NCBI GenBank assembly: GCA_008360975.2
Contig: CM039182.1
Span: 58,106,491 to 58,170,490, forward strand
Direction: 5' to 3'
From: Lichenostomus cassidix
Taxonomy: Eukaryota; Chordata; Aves; Passeriformes; Meliphagidae
DNA length: 64,000 bases
In this document: positions 26,375-37,138 of the stretch, one piece after another
How positions within the stretch are numbered: the first letter of the stretch is position 1
How the letters are laid out: each line of letters starts with the position of its first letter
The notes under the pieces: generated by a model
The model's database searches: none
Told to the model about the DNA's origin: nothing
Seen by the model: the letters and a program-made list of their open reading frames with translations, nothing else
Position numbers and translations under genes: made by a program

Positions 26375-27518
26375 TGTTGTCTTGGTTTGAAAGACAGGTG
26401 TCTGCCAAGAGAGGTTGAACCCTCCCTTAGGACAGAGAATGTGATTTTTCCCCTCCCTCCGAATTATTTAATTTTGAAAATCAAGTGCTTTCAGGCAAAG
26501 GTATGGGAAAAAAGGAATATCAGTTCTTTACTAGTATCTATAAACAAGCAATAACAATAATAGCAACCACAACTAGAACCAGAAACCAATAGCGGAGGAC
26601 TTGTGAGCTGCTGAGCCTTTTCCCGTGTGGTGTAATCACAGTCGCAAGCAGCAGGGGTGCTGTTGAGCTCCCGGCCGGGCAGGGCAGGTACGATGACTCC
26701 CGAGCGGCTGCAGGTGGCGCTGTGGCGCAGGGTCAGGTCAGCCTCAGGCAGCTGGTAATGGCGGGCTGAGAAGCATGCAGGGCAGCGAAGCAGCTCGGAG
26801 CAGTGAGAAAGCAGGGGTAGGAGCTGGCTCTCTCCCCGGCTAGCAGCGAGGTCGCAAGGATTTCTGCAGTCACAGCAGATGCCGCAGTCTCGTGTGGCAG
26901 AGGGCAGGGGCAGGCGGCAGAGGCAGCCGGACTCTTCCGGCAGCAACTGCGAGAAAACGCAGCCTGGGGAAACGTGCATTTCCCGATGGGAAAAAAGGTT
27001 GAATCAAAGCTCACCCAGCCAGGAGAAGAAAAAACAGGGCACAGTTGGATTTCCTCTGGTCGCAGCCGAAAAGCAAAGAGCAGCCTCTCCTCTCAGCGTC
27101 CGAACCATGAGAGACTGCGTTCCAAGGGCTGGCTCTTCCCTTACCGTGCCCTGCCCAAGCCCAGCTTTTGTCTTTTACAAAAGACTTGATAGCTCTAAAC
27201 ATCCAACTATTTGTTGCTTAGTAACAGCGATGGAGAAAAATTCTAAGGCTTTCTCCAAACTCCGACACTTGCTACTTAGTGTTTGGAGATTTAGTGAGTG
27301 GGAATAGGGTCAAATGTATCCCCAGGCTTAGTCATCTGATGTGTGACTCCCACAGGTTTCTTGCTTTTGAACCTTAAGCTGTAGCTGTGACCTTCCAGGC
27401 CCAGTGCCTGTTGGTGAAAGCCGCTTCTGCAAGTCAGACAGACTCCACCCAGGGTGATGTGTTCTAAAAGGAATATAGGTACAATTTGCAAGTATAAATG
27501 AATTCTGGAGAAGGAACA
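26375..27518 (-). mobile_element. Probable solo LTR of an avian endogenous retrovirus
   Basis: The left end TGTTGTCTTGGTTTGAAAGA, then CAGGTGTCTGCC, and the stretch TCAGGCAAAGGTATGGGAA then CAGTTCTTTACTAG match an LTR common in passerine genomes, as I recall it. In that LTR the transcribed sense is opposite: on the minus strand AGTAAAGAACTG resembles a polyadenylation-signal region, and the element ends CCAAGACAACA. The termini would be TG and CA, with TCCT flanking both sides (26371-26374 and 27519-27522), compatible with a 4 bp target-site duplication. The interior (26600-27130) is clearly more GC-rich than the surrounding intron. No gag, pol or env coding sequence follows, so it is a solo LTR. 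The left 220 bp is the firmest part; the right boundary depends on the short duplication. Open frames in it on both strands reflect base composition. Confidence 0.6.
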
Positions 27519-27522
27519 TCCT

Positions 27523-30500
27523 TCAAAACTGGGTTGTGGGTGGGTGTCTGGTTTTGTAGTTTTTTGTTGTTTTTGGGGAGGTGGTGGTGTTTTTTTGAGG
27601 ATGTTCAGGGATCTTCACACACCATGTGATCTCCTTCTGGAGACCACTAAATCATGTTTGCCATGACTGCTAGAAAGGTCATAGAAAGTACAGTTGCCCT
27701 CACTACACAAACAGTGGAAGTAGATCTTACCCAGCATGGGTTGAGATGGGAGTTCTAAGGAAATTTATGGGCCTGTGTAAATAATTGTGTTACAAGTGCA
27801 CCAGGAGGAAGTATTAACGTGTAGGGGCAACCTCACTTCTGGCATTTTTGCATTTTGAATCTTTGACTTGGTGCGTTTTGCCCACAGTTTTGTGTGCATT
27901 GTTTTCTGAGTCAGAAAACAAACCAACAGCAATTTGTTACATAATGCTGCGCTCCACACATCACTGGAATGTCTTTTCCAGGCTGCCAAGCTGGTCGCTG
28001 TTCCCCCCAACACCATTTCCTGGTTCACCTTTATTCTGTGTTTGTGCTGTGCAGTTCAGCTGTTGCTTGAACGGTCTTGAATCACTGAAAGCAGAGGCAG
28101 CAGAGGCTCACTGCTTGCTGATTGGGTGTTGGGGATGCAGCCTGCTCAATCCTTGAGTTGTGTTTGAAGGGAAAGCTGTCCTACCTGTGTGTACTCAGTA
28201 CAGTCAGTCTCTACTTGGTCTTCAGTCTTACTCTTAAAAGAGAACTGTGATTTCACAATTCTGAGAGTTGGGATTTCATGCTGGAGTTTCCAGAACTAAT
28301 TAGACACTCTAGAAATTACAGCCTTCTGGAGGGCAAGGCTTTGGAGCTGAAAAATAAGGTATTGGCCAACTGGTAGAGTACTGGTAGAGTACTGTTTGTA
28401 AGCAATCTGAAAAATACAGCAGCTGAATAGTACTTGATTTGAGTTTGGTAATCCTAAAATTGTTTTAAATGACCACTAATAGAATAATACATTTCTACAA
28501 GGAAGAAGGCCAAGAGGTGCAGAGATGTCAGAGTCTCTCTGGCCTCTCCTGCTCCACATTCACACCCCAGTGACCTGTGAACCCAAAGGTTTGACAGGTG
28601 GTGGAGGGAGTTAGTGGGGGTTGTATGTGTTCTTGCAGATGGAGGTGTAGTTAACAGATACACTTTGTTTACCAAATGTTAATGGTTTCTTAAGGAAATA
28701 ACTCTGTGGCTTCTGGGGCAGTTTCATAACTGAGTGGAATAGTTAAAGCTCAACAAATGGCATTTTTAAGTGGTGTTTCATTATGATTCATGAAAAGGCT
28801 GGCCAACTGACATTGCCCAGGAACAGCTATAGTCACAGTGGCTTGAAGCGTATCTGTAAATGCTAGGTTTTTTTGGTCCTTGAAGATTATAAAATGGTTA
28901 AAGAAAGTGCAATGGACTCTGGTGTTCCTTGAACTTCTAAAACAGTGACATTATTTTTACGGAAGAAATTGAGAAACATCCCCAGTCATTCATCACTGCC
29001 ACTTTGCAAATGGAGATGATGTTCACGGCTTAGCTTTAACCAGAAAATTAACTACTACTTGATACACTTACCTCAGTAGTTGTAAGGACAACATTTAATA
29101 TGTTTTGGGCTTTTTCTGGTTCAGTTGCATATCAGTGTGGAAGGCTCACTGAGCTTGAACAATGAAAGAAAAATCTGTCTCACCTTTTACGAGTTAAAGT
29201 TTAAACAGTGGGGGTTAACTATCTACAGGTCAGGAGTAACAAAGGAGGTTTCTTAGCTTTGCACCTGTCAAATTCTGGAAATAATTGCTGTTCTAAAGCG
29301 AAAAACCCTAAACGCAAGCTGTACAGCAGCTGCCAAGCCCAGAGTGTGGGTATATGCAAGTACCTGGGCTGAGTGGGTTGAGGAAGCAGAGCTTTTGGTG
29401 TGCTGAGTTGTGTTTTGTTGTGTGGAAACCATGGGATACAGGTGTGGTGTTTGCTCAGGAGAGAATAGTCCAAGTAGTCATGAAGGGAGTTTGCAGCTGG
29501 GAGGTAGGGCTGTAACTTGAGTTGAGTATGACTCAAAGCATTTTTCCAGCCGTCTTGTAACAGGCAAGAAGCCTCTCCCCTTATGGACTCTCCCTCAGTT
29601 ATGTCTTCAGGTCAGAGGTGTAGCCAGTCTCCACACTCATGAGCCACATTAGGAAAGGTATAGGTGTTTCCTCCACTCCCCTCCCATCCATGTAACATCC
29701 ATGTAAAGGAATGAGAGAATGACACACTAACACTTTTTTGTAGCTGTGAATTGGCACCCTTGTGTTGCTGAAATTAATCAGCTATGTTGCTCTTCTATTA
29801 TTAGAAGTACATTAATGAGCACTCAAAATCTGGAGGGGAAAAAAAGGTGCAGACACTGGAATTTGAAAGCTGCTCATGGTTGAATTCAGCCCTAATTGAT
29901 GAGGTTTTTAAAGACAGAAAGGTTTTTTTTGTGTGATTTCCAGACATTTCTGTGTCAGTTGTAGAAACCCATTGGTACTGAAAGAAAATCTAAAACTTAA
30001 AAGGTGGGACTGGTAATAATTTACAGGTGGTGGGATGAAAGTTGAATTAACTCCAGGAGTCTTTGGTTAAGGCTTGTGTGTGTAGCAGCTTTAGCTTTAT
30101 CCTAATTCATTTTCATATTAAGCTTCTTGCGTAACTCGTTTCCTTGGTCAGTACAGTTGATTTGAGGGTGCTTGTACTTTTCGTTGTTTAAGAAAACAAA
30201 AAAGTGAAATTGTCTGATAAATCTGTTGTACTTGCTTATACTAAACAAGGCAGTAGTAACCTGCATCAAGGTTTAGCAGGGAAATAAGCTGTTAGTCCCC
30301 CTTCCTTCACTACAGCTTGTTTTCTTTTTTCTGTCCTATGTAAAATTACCATACTTCAGTAAGCAATGAAACGTGATTTATTTATGTAGTCTGAGAACAC
30401 CTGGACCCCTAAAGTGAGGTGGCCCAATAAATATTGGCTCTTCATGAGAAGTTTCTTACTGTATCTTGGAAAGCCCAACTTCTAGGATGGACAAAAAAAA

Positions 30501-32029
30501 GGAAACTGGGTTTCAGCTTTTGTGACAGAAGGGGAGAAAAAGGGTAGCTGTGGTCTCCAAAGGGTTTTTAAGCTGTAACTGACCCAGGCATAGGTTATTT
30601 GGGAACAAGGCAAATGTTCAAGACTGTGAAATTACCAGTATTCTGTCTAGGTGCCTGGCTGTAGCTTTGTCTAGTAGATTTCTTGGAGCATCTTCCATGG
30701 AGTAGTTGATCTTTGAACCTAGCATGAGTTTTGGGAATAAGGACACTGAGATCTCGAGAAAGAAAACTGTACTTCTGTACTTAATTGCATTTTATATAAT
30801 CAGCATCTAACAAATATTAAGTTAATTTGCTCTGTGAGAAGGGAAAGTATAATCAATTTTGTTTTAAGATAATGAAGGCATTAGAAGAACTGAAAAGGTT
30901 CTCATAGGAAGTTGGTGGCAGAGGTAGAAAATCAAACTGCTTTAGTAGTGTCCCCCTGCAATTCATAATCCAACAATTTTAAGGTTTTTCTGCTCTTGTG
31001 TATGCCAGAGTTTACAGCCAAATCCAGTTGTGTTTTTAAGACTGAGTTGTATTGCTTATCCTTACTTTAAAAGAAAACCAAGAACACGTGAGAAATTTGT
31101 CTTTTCTAACCTGTATTGAAGGACCTTGAATTTGCTTCACGATAACAAAAAGCCAGTGTCTTTTTACTGCAGGTAAAATGATTGCTTGGCTAGTATTTGT
31201 TTTCATGCTAATCTTGTGTGTCTTGTTAAACTGGGAGTTGAAGAGATACAGAAAGTTGTATGCACACTTATAGAAGAGCACAGAAGCTTGTGCCATTGCT
31301 GTTCTGTGCAGCCACGCGCTTCTGTGGCTGCTGGCACTTACATCTCTGTTTCTTCTTACTGTTTTAAGTCAGATTACTGTCTTTTCTTCACCTGTAAGAT
31401 GGAGATGCTGTGTTTCAATATGTTCATGCAATTCAAAGATGCTACAGTGCTGTTCTGCGTTGCTGCTGTTACTCAGTGTCTCAATGCAGTGAAGTGAGGT
31501 GTGAAGCCACATCAGGCTTAGTCTCATCATCATCCTTGGTTGACTTTTATTATTGTTATGTTAAAAACCCAAAGGTGGGTCACAATGGTACCCCTTTTCC
31601 AAAGATTTAGTATTTTAGTGCCAAGCAGTTTTTCTGGGTCTAGGACCAGACTTTCAGTTAGATATAAGTGTACCATTCCTGTGTTATAGTAAAACTAGGC
31701 AGCTTTACCTATATGCTGGCACTTTCACTGCACTGCACCACAAATTTTGATTATACATATAATAAATACCAGTTGATAATGAATTTTGAATTTATGGTAT
31801 TGAACACTTCATGTTTGGCTGTTTCCTACTTGTTTTTTACGCAGAGAATTTACCATAATAGTCAGCTACTCTTAATCTTTCGTATCTGTATCAGTGTAGG
31901 ACCTTCCATCTCTGTGTGCTTAGACAAAAATGTACTGTATACTGTAAAGTTTATTCTGTTTAACTTTTTAGTTCACAGTGACAACCTGGACACTCTAAGT
32001 GATTCTTTGAAGGTGTATGGTCATAATGG
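27523..32029. other. Unique intronic sequence, no gene seen
   Basis: It includes G/T-rich low-complexity DNA at 27536-27600 and a small 11-12 bp tandem copy of CTGGTAGAGTA at 28370-28395. The stretch 28990-29580 is slightly richer in GC but I recognise nothing in it. Confidence 0.55.
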
Positions 32030-32316
32030 GTGTATCAGTGGAGCTTCTTGGGTGCTCGTCCCACTCTATGCTTTTTTCATTGATGTAGATGATGGGATGA
32101 AGATCATCTGTACCAGGTTTGCAGATGACACCAAAGGGAGAGAGTGCTTGATGGCACAGCAGCCTGTGATTAGGTGGGACCTCAGCAAGTGGGAAGAATG
32201 GGCAAACAGAACCTCATGAGGTTCAGTGAAGACATGTGTGCCTTGAATAGAACAGCCTCCAGATAACAGTGTGGGCTGGGAGCAGCTTCATGTGTGTTGG
32301 TTATGTTTGTGGCTGT

Positions 32317-32386
32317 TTTGGTTTTGGGGTTTTGTGCGTGTGTGGGTGGGTTTTTTTGGTTTTGTTTGGTTTTGTTTTTTTTAAAG
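32317..32386. repeat. G/T-rich low-complexity tract inside the CR1 relic
   Basis: Repeated GGTTTTG and GTTTGG units with T runs and GTGTGTGGGTGGG. Similar G/T-rich tracts occur at 27536-27600, 38049-38121 and 38790-38870, always with T and G on the + strand. Confidence 0.75.
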
Positions 32387-32782
32387 AAAATTAAACTCAT
32401 GGACACTAGGTTGAGTCAGCTCAGTTCCCTTGCAACATTAGAGGCCAAAGTCTTGGCTGCATCAGCAAGAGTGTAGCCAGCAAACTGGTGAAAATAATTA
32501 CTCTTGCTTACCATTTGGGAGAACTGAGCTGGAAAACTGAGCCCATCACAGGACTTCTGAAAATAAAATGGGTACCAGTGATCCAGAGATGAGATGTCAT
32601 TGCTGTTTTCAACTGCCTAATTTGTAGCTACAGAGAAAGTAAAACCTAAATTTTCTCAGAGGAGCCCAGTGGTAAGACCAGAACTAGTGCTCTTAGCAGC
32701 ACAACCTTCCTGTAGTTATGGGAACAAAGAGAGTAATGATTTTATTGTAATTCTGACTGGTTAAACAGAAAAAAATGTTCAC

Positions 32783-32845
32783 AGCAAGAACATTAAAGTG
32801 GCAAGAACATTAAAGTAGCAAGAACATAAAGTAGCAGGAACAGGT
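32783..32845. repeat. Short tandem repeat, about 17 bp unit, nearly four copies
   Basis: Units: AGCAAGAACATTAAAGT (32783-32799), GGCAAGAACATTAAAGT (32800-32816), AGCAAGAACATAAAGT (32817-32832), then a partial AGCAGGAACAGGT. It lies inside the diverged CR1 copy and expands a phrase of the element. Confidence 0.85.
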
Positions 32846-33923
32846 TGTCCGGAGAGGCTTGTGTCCTCCTTTGGGAGTCTCCATCCTGAGATCCTAGAAT
32901 GGGACCATCTCTATCAGGCAGGTTGTCCTGTTTGACTGAGTGCGCAGCTTCAGGATGGACGCACACGGAGTGTTGAAGGAAGAAGGGAATACCTGCCTAA
33001 ACAGCCACATCAGCTGAATCAACCCTGGCAGTCAGTGGGGTGACAGATACCACAGCCAGATCACCCTCACAGCAGATATGCTCAAAGCTCAACTGGACAA
33101 TTTGGGTTTCATTACTGAACTCTGGAATTAGCCCAGTTTTAAGCAGGTGTTGAAAGTAGATGGGAAGTTAAAGGGGACTCCAGAGATCCCATCTAACTAG
33201 AGTTTTTCTGTGGTCCTATACAGCTCCCTTGTTGATGACGGTTTACAAAGACCTCTTTCTATATAACTATATTAATCTGCCTTATGCAAGGCACATGTAA
33301 CAGGACCTTGGTTTTTGAGGCCAGGAGAGTGTGCCACTTTAGTTCCAGAGTGTATGTATGTGTCATTTCAAGTGATTTTCTTCTTTGGGAAAGAGCTTAG
33401 CTGACTGTGAACAGGAGTGGTGGTGGGTGTGTTTTCTTTTGGCATCTTTAGAGAACAACATTAGTGTCAAAGAGCAGAGCCAAAAAGAGCTGCAAAACAA
33501 TATTCATACAAATAGAAATGCTCTCAGTGACAAAGTAGTTGTTTGCTCACACAGACAGTCTGGAGCACTGCTGTTCCCTTGTTTGTTTTTGTTCGAAAGT
33601 CCAGATACTTGTAAATATGATTTTTGTCCTTTTCCTATGAAAAAAAGAGTAGGAAGATAGGAGCATTTCAAATGGCCTCATTATCGAGTAAGGCCAGAGT
33701 ACCATGCTTGTAATGCTGGCTAGGAGGCACAAGGGAAAAATGTAGAAGAGTAAACAAGATAAGTGTTAACTTTGTAAAAGTACAATTTCTAAAATTAAAA
33801 TGCTTCAAGCAGGAATTTCAGAGAGTAATTACTCAATTTATTGCTTTAGGATTTTTGCACCTTGAATGGGTAAGTTCTTGCCATCCTGATTTTGGGAATA
33901 GATAAGGGTAGGTCCAGAGGAAG

Positions 33924-33984
33924 CAGTTGGTCTAGATGACTAGTTGGACATTGCAGGACACTTCTAACTGAACTATTCTAAAAT
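33924..33984 (+). repeat. Diverged CR1 3' tail
   Basis: CAGTTGGTCTAGATGAC and CTTCTAACTGAACTATTCTA resemble the last about 60 bp of CR1 (ggttggactagatgat ... ccttccaacctgaactattcta). It may be the true end of the relic at 32030, split from it by about 1 kb of unrelated DNA, or a separate short insertion. Confidence 0.55.
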
Positions 33985-34664
33985 ACTCAATATATCTTTA
34001 ACTTTTTATAAGCTTGTTTCTGCCTTTATGGCTAGAGAATTTGTTTCCTGAAATGTAAACAGAAATGAGTCCTCTTAGTCCATGAAGTTGGTGGGCTTTA
34101 TGATATTCACATTTTTCTCCTTTCTGAGTCAATGATTGTGCTATCCTGTCTTTCATCTTTGTTTCAAGTTAAGCTCCTGTGTGTCTGGAATATAGTCAGC
34201 CATTGGTGTTGATTCCTTTATTATGGATTGATGTCTGAGTGGGGACTTACTCAAGAACAGCTCAGAATTTTGTCTGTTCCTTTGCCATTTTTGATACTTA
34301 AAAATGTGACTCAAAAGGGAAAAAAGTTGGAGTGTATTTGGGTATCCAGCCTGCAAAGACAGGTGGCTGATCTGATCTGACATGCAGTTAATGATTTAAA
34401 AGTCCTGTGAGTGATTTGTCCTGAGGCTCAAAACTGAATGCTGGGCTCCCACTTCCCTTTCCTTGTAAGCAGCAGCAGCCTGCAGCTGTGCCCCAGACCC
34501 ATTCTGGAGCTAGAAAGTAACTCATTAGCTACACATAATGCGTCTCTGTGAGGTGCAGGGACAGGAGTCACTTGAGAAGGGTAGAGAGCATGTAAGACAG
34601 GCTCTTGCTTTTTTTCTGTCTGGACCTTTAACTACTGTTAAAGGTATGACCATATTTCTCATTT

Positions 34665-34677
34665 CCCCCCCCCCCCC
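34665..34677. repeat. C homopolymer, 13 nt
   Basis: An uninterrupted run of thirteen C on the + strand. Confidence 0.95.
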
Positions 34678-37034
34678 ATCTTTGTACATGACAATGCTTT
34701 GGTATATTGTCTCTGGACCTTTGTACCACTTATTAAAATACATCTGCAGTATACAGTTAAAAATTGCTCTTCATTATCAAAGAAAGATACTTGCATGCAC
34801 CTCAAACCACAATCTAGACAGCAGTTTTAAGCCCTATGTCTTGTAAGCAAGTGTCCTCCTGTTTTTTGTCAAACCAGTGCTTGTCTGGCCTTACAGCTGC
34901 AGGTGATAAAAGACAACGTTGGGCTGAAGCTGCACAGGTGTGCAAACACAGTGTTTGCTTATTCTGTTTGCTGCAATCTGAATCCTTCACTAGTCAAAGT
35001 ATTTGTTTTCCTTGGAAAACTACATTGTAATGTAGCATGTAACACCACATTAAATACTATGGAATAGGTAGGCTGGCTGGTCACTGTGAGCAAAAGGGCT
35101 AATTTTTTTTTGGCCAGGGACACTAGTTAGCTTATGAACTGCAAAGCCACTCCACCTCAATATAGGACTGAAAAAACCTATATGGAATAAACACTAGTGA
35201 ATATACTGTTTCCACTGGAATTTTGTCTTGCTTTCAATACTTTGACTAGTGGCCCTGGGGAAGAATGACTCTTGCTATGGCTTAAGAAATGCAAGAATTG
35301 CGTTGTTGGGCCCTTCAGCTAACGTTTGACAAATGCTGTATGCTAGCCCTAGCTACTTGTATTTACTGTATTTACTTAGCTGTAAATCTTGCAATTCATC
35401 TTGCAACCCTAGTTTTATAGACTATCTTACACAATTTCTCCTGTTTGCCAGAAAATTTGTACCCATGTACCCATAAATGTACCCATGCAACATGGAGATA
35501 CTTATTTCCTGACACGAAGAAACAACTGGGTATTCTCTGGGTTTGGCTTTTTTCTTGAAGAAAGAGAAGTGCTATTTGAATTGAATAAGTACGGTTTTAT
35601 TTGGGCTTGGCTTATGTAGCTCATCAGAGTAATGTGGTAGCATCTTAACGTAACAAACATATAGTAATGTTCCATTTATTACACTGCAGTGCTAAAAATG
35701 TTGTGCAATGGGCCTGGATACCAAAACTGGGGTCCAAATTTCTTATTTTAATAACAATTGAAACATCTATAAATGTTTTATCTGGAACAGGCAAGGAATT
35801 GAAGAATATAGTCTGGTTAGTAGAGTGATTCATTATTCCTACAGTATTCATGTATTATACACTTCTATTTATTAAATATCAATTAGATTATACAACTGTT
35901 TTTAATTCTCCTTCTGAGCTGATGCCTTCTCAACTGAGATGGGTAACTACTGCGGTAAGCAGAATGGAAGTTAATAGTATTGCAACAGGAAAACCAAAGA
36001 CTGAACTATCAAAACTAATACAAAATGCTGGTAATAATGCTCTTTCTCTCATGCCATGTAGTTTTCAATAATTTTAATGCTTCTTCATGTAACACAAATT
36101 TTGTTTGGTCTCAGCTTATTAATCTATTTTAGGAAAAAAAGCACCAACAAACCTGTAATGTATTTTTAGGTGTGTAAAAAGGCTTTAGGCTTCCACCTCT
36201 GATTTTCTGTCCCATAGCCCTTTCTCTTAGGTGACAAACTTTTTTTAAATTCATATTGTTTTCACTTCTGCAAGTTGTGGTGTCCTTTATTTAAAAATAA
36301 ATAAAGAAATAAATCAAGAAAACGAGATCCCAGAGCAGACAGTACTGGGGGTTGAGATTATTTTTAGGCATATCTAACTTCTGTCACATCAGCAATGTTA
36401 TATGACTAAAAATATTACAAGCATACTATTAACCTTTGCCAAATAAATGCAAATGCTACTTCAGATTTCAAGATAATGCCAGCATGAGACTGGCAGATGT
36501 TTTTCCCATGTCCCTGTCTGACAAATTCTGTAGGGAGAAGGGGGCATGTGGAAGTGTGGTAGTGCCTAGAGGGGTGGCTTCTGTGCTGTCCCCATCCCCC
36601 TCAAATGACTTGAGAGGGAGTATTACAGTATGCATTTCAGGTACAGACCTATTGGAATTAAATTACCAGTGAGAAGTTAATTGAATTAATAGAGTATTCA
36701 GTGCTTCTTTTTATGGTTTGTTCTCTCTTTCTCTTTATTCAGACTGGAATAATTGTAATGACAGAAGGTTCATCACTTCAAGTGAACTAAGTAGCCTTCC
36801 TTTATGGTGCACAGCAAAGTGTGGACGGCAGTAAATTCCTTTCCTATTTAAGGTTGAAAGTAGCTGCTCACAATTGCTTTCTGTGTGGGCAGATTAGACA
36901 ATGAACAAGTTAAAAAAATTGAAAAATAGTACATTTTAACATGAGAGTCACAGTTTGCACTTTGTAGCTTTTCTCTAGGACCAGTGTTGCCCAAGTTTCT
37001 TGTGTGAGATGGCAAGCACTGGTTTTCCCCCCAG

Positions 37035-37138
37035 CGCCCACCGTGGGCTCCTGCTGCGATGTCACCTGAGCAGCAGGCAGGGAGCAGGCAGGGAGGCTCC
37101 CAGAGCCCTGGCTCTGTTCCTGGGGGGCTCTGCTGCAG
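37035..37138 (+). other. Possible cryptic or cassette exon in a GC-rich island
   Basis: This 104 nt block is far more GC-rich than its surroundings. It is preceded by a pyrimidine-rich acceptor-like GGTTTTCCCCCCAG and followed by a near-consensus donor CTGCAG|GTGAGC. It carries two copies of AGCAGGCAGGG in tandem. If spliced between the two CDKAL1 exons it would be open in the entry frame but would add 104 nt and shift the downstream frame. No homology to CDKAL1 is seen. It could equally be a chance pair of sites or a small regulatory element. Confidence 0.25.

Larger units (their letters stand above)
32030..32950 (+). repeat. Old, interrupted CR1 LINE copy with part of the reverse-transcriptase ORF
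   Basis: The translated + strand around 32040-32219 contains FIDVDDGMK, FADDTKG and WDLSKWEEWANR, recalling the CR1 polymerase region in which FADD is the catalytic-box variant. After the AACCTCATGAGGTTCA phrase the copy is interrupted by a G/T-rich tract (32317-32385). It resumes at GCATCAGCAAGAGTGTAGCC and continues, more diverged, through an AACTGCCTAATTTGTAGCTA segment near 32610 and GAACAGGTTGTCCGGAGAGG near 32840. It is clearly not functional: frame lost, diverged and interrupted. The 183-codon open frame ending at 32219 is partly this relic and partly unrelated upstream intron. Confidence 0.8.

Noticed and set aside
26491..27307. 162-codon (-) and 142-codon (+) open frames
   Set aside because: They overlap each other inside the GC-rich LTR, where stop codons are rare. 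They resemble no retroviral protein.
31668..32219. 183-codon open frame on the + strand
   Set aside because: Only the last 60 or so codons resemble the CR1 reverse transcriptase. The upstream part is unrelated intron that happens to lack stops. It is not a gene.
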